From NCBI GenBank assembly GCA_003327425.1, contig QOQW01000029.1, positions 1-64,000 on the forward strand: a stretch of 64,000 bases of DNA. Direction: 5' to 3'. The notes beneath the pieces are model-generated. The model was not told where the DNA came from, searched no databases, and saw only the letters and a list, made by a program, of their open reading frames with translations. This document shows, piece after piece, positions 54,976-63,208 of the stretch (positions are counted from its first letter, which is position 1; each line of letters starts with the position of its first letter). A program made the position numbers and the translations under genes. Source of the stretch: Candidatus Ozemibacter sibiricus (GTDB taxonomy: Bacteria > Muiribacteriota > Ozemobacteria > Ozemobacterales > Ozemobacteraceae).

Positions 54976-55197
54976 ATGCTGATGAGCAGCGGTCTAGCGC
55001 CCACACCCCCGTTTGACGGGCGAGCGACAGCCCCGTGGGCTGCACCGCCGCCGAGCACGGCGCAACCGCCGCGTCGACCGGCTCGCGCCGCCCCCCCGAC
55101 CCCGAACTCTCCCCAGATAGAAACTCCCCCTCGAAGGAATGATGCGAGGGGGAGTGCCATTTCTGGGGCCTTTTCCGGTGAAGAGACGAGGAGATAA
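54976..55197 (+). CDS. Possible leader peptide upstream of guaB
   Basis: A 73-codon frame (starting MLMSSGLAPTPPF) with a GGAAGGCGAG-like site upstream. It lies wholly inside the guaB leader and ends eight bases before the guaB ATG, so ribosomes translating it would cross the terminator-like hairpin. The product is rich in Pro, Ala and Arg with no known family. It may be a true leader peptide or an accident of high GC. Confidence 0.3.
   Translation: MLMSSGLAPTPPFDGRATAPWAAPPPSTAQPPRRPARAAPPTPNSPQIETPPRRNDARGSAISGAFSGEETRR
55111..55174 (+). terminator. Attenuator-like nested hairpin in guaB leader
   Basis: Inner arms of 11 bases (55123-55133 with 55145-55155) and outer arms of seven bases (55111-55117 with 55162-55168), followed by CCTTTT. 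It ends about 30 bases before the guaB start codon, the usual place for an intrinsic terminator controlled by a riboswitch or leader translation. No known aptamer was recognised upstream. Confidence 0.55.
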
Positions 55198-55204
55198 GAT
55201 CCCC

Positions 55205-56701
55205 ATGGCTCGTACCGTGCTCACTGAACCCTCTCGCGCCATCGCCGAGTTCCGACTGCTCCCTGGGCTGACCCGCCCCGACACGACCATCGACCGGGTT
55301 TCCCTGGCCACGCGGCTGGCTGCCCGACCCGACGGGCGCGGCTGGGTGAGCCTGAACATCCCCCTCGTCGCGGCGGCCATGCAGGCGGTGTCGGGCGTGG
55401 CGATGGGCATCGCGCTGGCCCGGCACGGAGGAGTGGCGTTCGTCTACGCGTCCCAGCCCGTGGCGGCCCAGGCCGAGATGGTGCGCCGCATCAAGCACCA
55501 CAAGGCCGGGTTCGTCCAGCCGCTGACCGTGGCCCCCGACCTGCCCATCGCCCAGGTGGCGGAACTGGCCGCCGCCAAAGGGTTCTCCACCTTTCCGGTG
55601 GTCGACGACCAGGGCCGGCTGCTCGGCCTCTTGACCCGGCTCGACTACGCCCCGGCCCGCCATGCCCATCTCACCGCGCGCGATCGCATGATTCCGCGCG
55701 ACCGTCTGGTGGTCGGGCGCGAGCCGCTCACCCTGCGGCAGGCCAACGACCTGCTGATGGACAGCCACCAATCGGTGCTGCCGATCGTCGACGCCGAGGA
55801 ACGCTTGCGCGACCTCGTCTTCCGCAAAGATATCGAGAACCACCTCGACCATCCCGACGAGGTGGTCGACGAGCGCAAGCGCCTGCTGGCCGCGGCGGCC
55901 ATCAATACCCGCGACTACCGCGAGCGGCTGCCCGCCCTGGTCGAGGCCGGCGTCGACGTCGTCGCCATCGATTCCTCCGACGGCCATTCCTGCTTCCAGG
56001 CCGACACGCTGGCTTTCGCCCGCCAGGCGTTCCCCAGCCTGCCGGTGATCGGCGGCAACATCGTCACCGCCGAGGGGTTCCGCTTCCTGGCCGAAGCGGG
56101 GGCGGCCGGGGTGAAGATCGGCATGGGCGGCGGCTCGATCTGCATCACCCAGGAGCAGAAAGGCACCGGCCGCGGGCTGGGCACCGCCATCTTGGAGGTA
56201 GCGGCGGCCCGCGACGAGTGGCAGCGCCGCACCGGCGCGTATCTTCCCCTCATCGCCGACGGCGGCATCGTCACGGCGAAGGACATGGTCATCGCCCTGG
56301 CGCTGGGCGCCGATGCCGTGATGCTCGGCCGCTATTTCGCCCGGTTCGAGGAATCGCCGACCGAGAAGGTGCTGATAAACAATCGCGTCATGAAGCCGTA
56401 TTGGGGCGAGGGCTCGCCCCGCGCCCGCGCCTGGCAGGGCGCGCGCTACGGGCAAGCCGCCTTCGCCGAAGGGGTCGAGGGCTACGTCGAGTATGCCGGG
56501 CCGTTGCGCGACAACCTGGCCGAGACCCTGGCCATCCTGCGCTCGGCGCTGTGTTCGGCCGGGGCGCACGATCTGGACGAACTGCACCGGGAGGCGGTGC
56601 TCGAGGTGGTCTCGGCGCTATCGATCCGGGAAGGGCAGCCGCACGACATCCATCTGCCCGGCACCGCGACCGGCCTGGCGGCCAAGACGTGGGGGGTGTG
56701 A
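55205..56701 (+). CDS. guaB: IMP dehydrogenase
   Basis: A 498-residue enzyme oxidising IMP to XMP, the first step toward GMP. The barrel is interrupted by two CBS domains (about 100-215). The catalytic cysteine is C313 in GMGGGSICITQEQKG. This loop (GGGSICIT.EQKG.GRG) and the flap region with KPYWGEGSPRARAW resemble the Tritrichomonas-type IMPDH more than the common GPGSICTTR form. AGGAG lies 11 bases upstream of ATG. It heads the purine operon; purA starts one base after its stop. Confidence 0.96.
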   Translation: MARTVLTEPSRAIAEFRLLPGLTRPDTTIDRVSLATRLAARPDGRGWVSLNIPLVAAAMQAVSGVAMGIALARHGGVAFVYASQPVAAQAEMVRRIKHHKAGFVQPLTVAPDLPIAQVAELAAAKGFSTFPVVDDQGRLLGLLTRLDYAPARHAHLTARDRMIPRDRLVVGREPLTLRQANDLLMDSHQSVLPIVDAEERLRDLVFRKDIENHLDHPDEVVDERKRLLAAAAINTRDYRERLPALVEAGVDVVAIDSSDGHSCFQADTLAFARQAFPSLPVIGGNIVTAEGFRFLAEAGAAGVKIGMGGGSICITQEQKGTGRGLGTAILEVAAARDEWQRRTGAYLPLIADGGIVTAKDMVIALALGADAVMLGRYFARFEESPTEKVLINNRVMKPYWGEGSPRARAWQGARYGQAAFAEGVEGYVEYAGPLRDNLAETLAILRSALCSAGAHDLDELHREAVLEVVSALSIREGQPHDIHLPGTATGLAAKTWGV

Positions 56702-56702
56702 G

Positions 56703-57929
56703 ATGCCGGCGACCATGATCCTGGGCGCCCAATGGGGCGATGAAGGGAAGGGCAAGATCGTCGACCTGCTGGCCGGCCGCATGGACCTCGTCGCTCGCTT
56801 CCAGGGCGGGGCCAATGCCGGGCATTCGGTGGTGGTCGACGGTCGACGGGTGGTGCTGCACCAGTTGCCATCGGGGGTGTTGCATCGCCACTGCCGCAAT
56901 CTGATCGGGCCAGGCTGCGTGACCGACCCCATCGCCTTGCGGCGCGAAATCGACGAGCTGCGGCCGGTGGCCGGCGAGCTGGGCCCCGACCGGCTGCTGA
57001 TCGCCCCGGGAGTGCATCTGGTGACCCCGCTGCATCGCTGGTTCGATGCCCAGCAAGGCGAAGCGATCGGCACCACCGGCCGCGGCATCGGCCCCTGCTA
57101 CACCGACAAGGTCGCCCGCGCCGGCTTGCGCCTGGGCGATCTGCTGACGAGCGATCCGCGACCCCGGTTGCAGGAGCATCAGGAGCGGTTCACGGCGCTG
57201 GCCCGCGCCTTCCGGCTGCCCGCGCCACCGCCCGCCCTCGAGCAGTGGCAGCCGGCTTTCTGCGAGGCGCTGGCCGCGCTTCGTCCGTTGGTCGGCGACG
57301 TGGTCGACGCGATCAGGGAGGTCGACCGACGGGGCGGGCGCCTGTTGCTGGAAGGCGCGCAAGGCACCCTGCTCGATCTCGACCACGGCACCTATCCGTT
57401 CGTCACCAGCTCGTCGACGACGGTGGGCGGCGCCCTCAGCGGCATCGGCTGCTGGGTCGACCTCGACCGGCGAGTGGGAGTGGCCAAGGCCTACGCCACC
57501 CGGGTCGGACACGGGCCGTTCCCCACCGAGCTGACCGACGAGCTGGGCGAGCGGCTGCGCCAGCGCGGCCACGAGTACGGCGCCACCACCGGCCGTCCCC
57601 GCCGCTGCGGCTGGCTCGATCTTCCCCTGCTGCAGCGGGCCTGCGTGATCAACGGGTTCAACCGCCTGGTCATCACCAAGCTCGATGTGCTGACCGGGCT
57701 GCCGACCATCCGGGTGGCGACCGCGGTCGACCCGCACGGACAGCCGATCTACGCCGAGCTGCCGGGCTGGTCCGAGCCGCTGACCGGCTGCACGCATCGC
57801 AACCATCTGCCGACCGCCTGCCAGGCCTTCCTCGCTTTCCTCGAAGAACGGCTGGAAGTGCCGGTGGCGGCCATTTCCATCGGTCCTGACCGTCGAGAGA
57901 CCATCGTGGAGGACATGCTATGGCACTGA
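56703..57929 (+). CDS. purA: Adenylosuccinate synthetase
   Basis: A 408-residue enzyme joining IMP and aspartate with GTP. The P-loop-like GDEGKGK is at 12-18; GGANAGHSVVVDG, GTTGRGIGPCYTDK and LLEGAQGTLLDLDHGTYPFVTSS follow. It is slightly shorter than the common 430 residues, with the shortening mostly in surface loops. The start follows the guaB stop by one base and the purM start overlaps its end by ten bases, so guaB, purA and purM are translated together. Confidence 0.97.
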   Translation: MPATMILGAQWGDEGKGKIVDLLAGRMDLVARFQGGANAGHSVVVDGRRVVLHQLPSGVLHRHCRNLIGPGCVTDPIALRREIDELRPVAGELGPDRLLIAPGVHLVTPLHRWFDAQQGEAIGTTGRGIGPCYTDKVARAGLRLGDLLTSDPRPRLQEHQERFTALARAFRLPAPPPALEQWQPAFCEALAALRPLVGDVVDAIREVDRRGGRLLLEGAQGTLLDLDHGTYPFVTSSSTTVGGALSGIGCWVDLDRRVGVAKAYATRVGHGPFPTELTDELGERLRQRGHEYGATTGRPRRCGWLDLPLLQRACVINGFNRLVITKLDVLTGLPTIRVATAVDPHGQPIYAELPGWSEPLTGCTHRNHLPTACQAFLAFLEERLEVPVAAISIGPDRRETIVEDMLWH

Positions 57930-59185
57930 AATCTTCTTCTGTCTGCGCGAGCGGGTTCGATCGTTCCGATCGACCCGATCGCCTCGACCCGCCGCCGACC
58001 ACGTCCCCCGCGGTCGTTCCCGGCTCCGCCGACGTCCCGGCGGCCGCGGCCGGAGCGGGCCAGACGGCCTCTCAGCCGCAAGGCGGCGTGGCCGGGTTCG
58101 ACCTCGATGGCGGCCATCGCTGCTCGCGCATGGCCTACGGCTGGGCCGCCCGCACCTTCGCCGAGCGGCGCGAACGCCCGGGCGAAGTGGCCCTGACCGG
58201 CACCGGCGCCTTCAGCAATGTGCTCATCTTCGGCGAGACGCGCCTGGGCATCACCTCGGACGGCATCGGCAGCAAGATCGAGGTCGCCGAACGGCTGCGC
58301 CGCTATGACACCCTGGGCTACGATCTGATGGCGATGGTGGTCGATGATCTGGTCGCGCTGGGCATCGAACCGACCAACGTTTCGAACATCCTCGACGTCG
58401 ATCGGCTCGACGAGCGGGTGGTCGACGAGCTGATGCGCGGCCTGCACGATGCGGCGCGGGCCGCCCGCGTCGCCGTCACCGGCGGCGAGATCGCCGAACT
58501 CGGCTCGCGCATCGGCGGCTACGGCGACGGCATGCACTTCAACTGGTGCGCCACCGCGGTCGGGGTGCTGCCCCGCGGGCGCCGCCCCCTCACCGGCGAA
58601 GAGATCGCCCCCGGCGACTCCATCATCGCCTTGTACAGTCCGGGATTTCGCAGCAACGGGTTCACCGTCGCCCGCCGCATCCTGGAACAGCGCCTCGGGC
58701 CGCGCTGGCACGAACAATCAGCGGCGGGCGCCGACGACCGCGGGACGAGCCGCACCTGGGGCGAGGTGATGCTGACCCCCTCGGTCATCTATGCGCCGCT
58801 GATCATCGACTTCCTTGCCACCGGCCTGCCGGTGCACGGCCTGGCCCACATCACGGGCGGCGGGGTGCCCGACAACCTCGGACGCATCCTGCGCGTCGGC
58901 AGCAACGGGGCCATCCTCGACAACCTGTTCCCCGTCGAGCCGGCCGTGCTCCAGTTGCAGGAATGGGGCGGCATTCCCGATCGCGAAGCCTACCGCACCT
59001 GGAACATGAACCAGGGCATGCTGGTAATCGTGCCGCCGGCCGTCGAACCCAACGCGCTGGCCTGGTTCGCCCGGCGCGGGGTCACCGCCCGCGTGGCCGG
59101 GCACGTCGTCTTCGGGCCGGGGCAGGTGCTGCATTCGCGCGGGCGCGAAGGCGGCCTGCTCGAATACCTGCATACGGGGAAATGA
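57920..59185 (+). CDS. purM: Phosphoribosylaminoimidazole synthetase (AIR synthase)
   Basis: A 421-residue PurM, which makes AIR from FGAM. The family region begins near GFDLDGGHRCSR (about residue 59), so residues 1-58 are an extra Ser/Pro/Ala-rich extension. Motifs include ITSDGIGSKIEVAE, MVVDDLVALG and HITGGGVPDNLGRIL. The start overlaps the purA stop by ten bases and no better start is visible downstream, so the extension is probably real. It ends in an ATGA overlap with purSL. Confidence 0.95.
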   Translation: MALKSSSVCASGFDRSDRPDRLDPPPTTSPAVVPGSADVPAAAAGAGQTASQPQGGVAGFDLDGGHRCSRMAYGWAARTFAERRERPGEVALTGTGAFSNVLIFGETRLGITSDGIGSKIEVAERLRRYDTLGYDLMAMVVDDLVALGIEPTNVSNILDVDRLDERVVDELMRGLHDAARAARVAVTGGEIAELGSRIGGYGDGMHFNWCATAVGVLPRGRRPLTGEEIAPGDSIIALYSPGFRSNGFTVARRILEQRLGPRWHEQSAAGADDRGTSRTWGEVMLTPSVIYAPLIIDFLATGLPVHGLAHITGGGVPDNLGRILRVGSNGAILDNLFPVEPAVLQLQEWGGIPDREAYRTWNMNQGMLVIVPPAVEPNALAWFARRGVTARVAGHVVFGPGQVLHSRGREGGLLEYLHTGK

Positions 59186-62100
59186 CCGTGGCCACGAGCA
59201 TCGTTCGCTGGATCAAACGCGAGCTGCCCGACCCCCTGGGCGCGCGGGTCGCCGAGCAGGCCCGCCGCTGGCTCGGCCTGGAGACGGGCGAAGTGCGCAC
59301 CGCCAAGATCTTCTTGATTCCCGAGCATCTGGGGCCCGACGCCCAGCGCCGCCTGGCCGAAGAGGGCCTGCGCGATGCGGTCTTGCATGAGATCGGCAGC
59401 AACGCCCTGCCGCCCTGGCCCGAGTTTCGGGCGGCGCTGCGCATCTCGCGGCGTCCCGGGGTCACCGACGACGAGGGCCGGTCGGCCCAGCGGGTGCTGG
59501 CCGACCTGCTCGATCGACCCCTGCCCGGCCATCAAGAGATCTTCACGCAAGATCTCTACCTGTTCGCCAACCCGCTCAGCCCGCACGATCTCGAACGCCT
59601 GGGCCGCGAACTCCTGGCCAACCCCTTGATCGAACGGATCGAACCGCTGACCCCCGATCGGGCCTTCGCCCTCCTCGAGGGAGGGGTGCCCATGTTCGCC
59701 GCCGGCCAGCCATCGCCAGCAAGTGATTTCCCTTCGTCGGCGACCGCTCTGCCATCGCCAGCCGCCAGCCTGGCCTCGCCGACGCAGGGCCGGGGCGCCG
59801 ACCCTCATCGGCTAGTCGATCCCACCGTCGAGGCCATTCCCCTGCCCGAGGCTCCCGAGGCGCTGCTGGCCTTGTCGCGCGACCGCCTGCTCGAGCTCGA
59901 CCTCGCCGAGATGGAAGCCATCAGGGCCTACTACGCGCGCCCCGAAGTGCAGGAGGCGCGCCGGGCCGCCGGCCTGCCGGCCGCCTGTCCCACCGATGCC
60001 GAACTCGAGATTCTGGCCCAGACCTGGTCAGAGCACTGCAAGCACAAGGAGTTCGCCGCCACCATCGTCTGCCGCGATCTCGACACTGGCGAAGAGACCG
60101 TCATCGACTCGCTGTTCCGCACCTTCATCCGCCGCCCGACCGAGCTGCTGCGGGCCGAGCAGCGGCGGGTCGGTACCGACTGGCTGGTCAAGGTCTTCGA
60201 CGACAACGCCGGGGTGGTCAAGATCGACGACCAGCGGCTGTTCGTCTGGAAGGTCGAGACCCACAACTCCCCCTCGGCCCTCGACCCCTACGGCGGCGCC
60301 CTGACCGGCATCGTCGGCAACAACCGCGACCCGCTCGGCACCGGTCGCGGCGGGGCCCGTCTGCTGTTCAATACCGACGTGCTCTGCTTCGCCCCGCCCG
60401 ACGATGCCAGCCCCCGGTTTCCGGGCCAGTTGCCGCCCCATCGCATTCTGCAAGGGGTCAGACGCGGCATCGAAGACGGCGGCAACAAATCGGGCGTGCC
60501 GACCATCAACGGCGCCATCGTCTTCGACCCCCGCTACCGCGCCAAACCCCTGGTCTTCTGCGGCACCGGCGCCGTGCTGCCCGCCACCCTGGCCGGGCGG
60601 CCGGCCTGGGTGAAGGAGGTCGATCCGGGCGATCTGATCGTCATGGCGGGCGGCCGGGTCGGCCGCGACGGCATCCATGGCGCCACCTTCTCCTCGGCGG
60701 CGGTCGCCCCCGATTCGCCGGCCTCGGCGGTGCAGATCGGCAGTCCGCTCACCCAGAAGATGCTGAGCGACTTTCTGGCCCGGGCCTGCGCCGAAGGCCT
60801 GATCAAAAGCTGCACCGACAACGGGGCGGGCGGTCTGTCGTCGTCGATCGGCGAACTGGCCTGGTCGTGCGGCGGCGCCAGCGTGCAGCTCGACGCCGTG
60901 CCGCTGAAATACCCCGGCCTGCGCCCCTGGGAGATCTTCCTATCGGAATCGCAAGAACGCATGACCTTGGTCGTCGAACCCGACCGGTGGCCAGCCCTGC
61001 AGGCGCTCGCCGAACGGCTCGAAGTCGAGGTTTCCTGCCTGGGGCGGTTCACCGCGACCGGACGGCTCGAAGTCCGCTATGGCGATCGGCCCGTCGCCGA
61101 TCTCGACCTCGACTTCCTGCACGAGGGGGTGCCCCGCAAACGGCTCGAAGCGGTCTGGCGAGCCCCGGTCATCAGCCCGGCCCGCCTGCCCGCCGAACTC
61201 GACCTCGGCCGGACGCTCAAGCTCCTGCTGCGCCGCTGGAATATCTGCAGCCGCGAGAGCATCATCCGGCAGTACGATCACGAGGTCAAAGGGCGCACGG
61301 TGATCAAGCCCCTGATGGGCCCGCGCGGCCACGCCCCGCAGGATGCGGCCGTGATCCGGGTCGATTTCTCCGATTTCGTCGGCATCGCCGTCGCCAACGG
61401 CATCTGCCCGCGCTACGGCGATCTCGATGCGTACGCCATGTCGGCCGGCGCCTTCGACGAGGCCGTGCGGCAGATCATCGCGGTGGGCGGCCGGCTGCCG
61501 CGCCGCGACCGTCCCGACCACCGGTTCTGGAGCGGCAACGACAACTTCTGCGTGCCCGACTCGGTGTACGATCCCGAAACCAATCCCGATGGGCGGGAAA
61601 AACTGGGCAAGCTGGTGCGCATGTGCCAGGCCCTGGCCGACCTGTCGCTGGCCTACGGGGTGCCGATGACCTCGGGCAAGGACAGCATGAAGAACGATTT
61701 CCGGTGCGGGCGCGAGAAGATCTCGGTACCGCCGACGGTGCTGTATTCCCTGACGGCACGCATCGATGACGTGCGCCGCGTGACCACCGCCGAGTTCAAG
61801 CACGCCTGCGATCTGGTCTACCTGGTCGGCCCGACGTATGAAGAGCTGGGCGGTTCGGAGCTGCTCGACGAGCTGGGCCTGCCCGGCGGCGCGGTGCCAC
61901 GGGTGCGGCCGGCCGAAGCCCGAGCCCGCTACGATCGGGTGAGCGAAGCGCATGAACGCGGCCTGCTCGCCTCCTGCCACGATCTGTCGGATGGCGGGCT
62001 GGCCGTCGCCCTGGCCGAGGCGGCGTTCGGCGGCGACCTCGGCGCCGACCTCGAGCTGCCGGCGCGCGGGCTGCCCACCCCGGTCTGGCTGTTCGCCGAG

Positions 62101-62295
62101 AGTCATTCCCGGTTCCTGGTCACGGTGCCGCCAGCCTGCGAAGCGGCCTTCACCGCGCTGTTCGGCGACGACGCGCTGCGGCTGGGCGCCGTCACCGCCC
62201 AGCCGCGGCTCCGCGTGCGACGCGAGGGGCGGGTGGTGCTCGACGAAGCGCTGGCGGACCTGCTGGCCGCCTGGAACCGCGATCTGGAGGCCTAG
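59182..62295 (+). CDS. purL: FGAM synthase, PurS-PurL fusion
   Basis: A 1037-residue synthetase subunit producing FGAM. Residues about 30-160 look like a PurS domain: RRPGVTDDEGRSAQRVLADLL and LGRELLANPLIERIE. A Ser/Ala/Pro-rich linker lies near 175-205. The PurL core has WSEHCKHKEF, VETHNSPSALDPYGGA, TFSSAAVAPDSPASAVQIGSP split here, and TSGKDSMKND. Stand-alone PurS is thus fused while the glutaminase PurQ is separate. ATG overlaps the purM stop by four bases; a GTG two codons later is an alternative start. purQ follows one base after its stop. Confidence 0.95.
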   Translation: MTVATSIVRWIKRELPDPLGARVAEQARRWLGLETGEVRTAKIFLIPEHLGPDAQRRLAEEGLRDAVLHEIGSNALPPWPEFRAALRISRRPGVTDDEGRSAQRVLADLLDRPLPGHQEIFTQDLYLFANPLSPHDLERLGRELLANPLIERIEPLTPDRAFALLEGGVPMFAAGQPSPASDFPSSATALPSPAASLASPTQGRGADPHRLVDPTVEAIPLPEAPEALLALSRDRLLELDLAEMEAIRAYYARPEVQEARRAAGLPAACPTDAELEILAQTWSEHCKHKEFAATIVCRDLDTGEETVIDSLFRTFIRRPTELLRAEQRRVGTDWLVKVFDDNAGVVKIDDQRLFVWKVETHNSPSALDPYGGALTGIVGNNRDPLGTGRGGARLLFNTDVLCFAPPDDASPRFPGQLPPHRILQGVRRGIEDGGNKSGVPTINGAIVFDPRYRAKPLVFCGTGAVLPATLAGRPAWVKEVDPGDLIVMAGGRVGRDGIHGATFSSAAVAPDSPASAVQIGSPLTQKMLSDFLARACAEGLIKSCTDNGAGGLSSSIGELAWSCGGASVQLDAVPLKYPGLRPWEIFLSESQERMTLVVEPDRWPALQALAERLEVEVSCLGRFTATGRLEVRYGDRPVADLDLDFLHEGVPRKRLEAVWRAPVISPARLPAELDLGRTLKLLLRRWNICSRESIIRQYDHEVKGRTVIKPLMGPRGHAPQDAAVIRVDFSDFVGIAVANGICPRYGDLDAYAMSAGAFDEAVRQIIAVGGRLPRRDRPDHRFWSGNDNFCVPDSVYDPETNPDGREKLGKLVRMCQALADLSLAYGVPMTSGKDSMKNDFRCGREKISVPPTVLYSLTARIDDVRRVTTAEFKHACDLVYLVGPTYEELGGSELLDELGLPGGAVPRVRPAEARARYDRVSEAHERGLLASCHDLSDGGLAVALAEAAFGGDLGADLELPARGLPTPVWLFAESHSRFLVTVPPACEAAFTALFGDDALRLGAVTAQPRLRVRREGRVVLDEALADLLAAWNRDLEA

Positions 62296-62296
62296 C

Positions 62297-63208
62297 ATGA
62301 GCGACCGACCACGGATCGTGATCGCCGCCGGCTGCGGCATCAACTGCGAAGAAGAACTGGCCGCCGCCTGGGAGCTGGCCGGCGCCGACCCCGAGATCGT
62401 GCTGCTGAGCGACCTGCTGGCGCGCGCGCACCCGCTGGCCGGCGCCCAGGCCTTCTGCCTGCCCGGCGGGTTCTCGTTCGGCGACGATTTGGGCTCGGGC
62501 ATGGTGCTCGCCTGCCGTCTGCGCCATCGCCGCACGGGCGCGGGAGAACGGTTCGCCGACCATCTGCGGCGGTTCCTCGAGCGGGGCGGATTCGTTCTCG
62601 GCATCTGCAACGGGTTTCAGGTACTGGTCAAAATGGGGGCCCTGCCCAACCTCGCCGGCACCTGGACCCAGGAGGTCACGCTGGCGGCCAATGCCTCGCG
62701 CCGGTTCGAGAATCGCTGGTGCCACCTGCGAACCAACCCCGACACGCCGGCGTCGTGGGTGGCTGGCCTGGGCCGGCTCGAGCTTCCCGTACGCCACGGC
62801 GAAGGACGGTTGCTGGCGAGAGATGCCGCGGTGCTCGCCGAGATCCGGCGGCGCGGCCTCGACTTCCTGCACTACACCGATGAAGAGGGCCGCCCCACCG
62901 CGACCTACCCCGCCAACCCCAACGGTTCGGAAGGCGCGATCGCCGGGCTGGTCGACCCGAGCGGCCGGATCATCGGGCTGATGCCGCACCCTGAGGCTTT
63001 CTTGCACTCGACCCTGCACCCTGACTGGGCCGGCCGGCGACGGCGCGGCGCCGCCGACGATGCCCGTCCGGCCGACGGACTGCGCTTTTTCCTGGCCATG
63101 CGCCAGGCGATGGCCGAATCGACACCACTCCATTTCCCTGCCAATGTCGAGCCGTGTTCTGAAGCGGCCGAAGCGATTTCTGCACGAAGCCTGGAGGTCA
63201 GCGCATGA
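62297..63208 (+). CDS. purQ: FGAM synthase glutaminase subunit PurQ
   Basis: A 303-residue class I glutaminase that supplies ammonia to PurL. The nucleophile is C104 in GICNGFQ, with H231 and E233 in MPHPEAF; LPGGFSFGDDLGSG is typical. It is longer than the 220-230 residues of small PurQ and carries a C-terminal extension (about 250-303). It starts one base after the purL stop and ends in an ATGA overlap with purH. Confidence 0.96.
   Translation: MSDRPRIVIAAGCGINCEEELAAAWELAGADPEIVLLSDLLARAHPLAGAQAFCLPGGFSFGDDLGSGMVLACRLRHRRTGAGERFADHLRRFLERGGFVLGICNGFQVLVKMGALPNLAGTWTQEVTLAANASRRFENRWCHLRTNPDTPASWVAGLGRLELPVRHGEGRLLARDAAVLAEIRRRGLDFLHYTDEEGRPTATYPANPNGSEGAIAGLVDPSGRIIGLMPHPEAFLHSTLHPDWAGRRRRGAADDARPADGLRFFLAMRQAMAESTPLHFPANVEPCSEAAEAISARSLEVSA

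Noticed and set aside
54948-55110. Known purine, ZTP, PRPP or c-di-GMP riboswitch aptamer in the guaB leader
   Set aside because: None of the conserved loops of these classes was recognisable by eye; left as an unassigned leader.
60940-62610. 556-codon antisense frame over purL and purQ
   Set aside because: Shadow of well-conserved purine genes.
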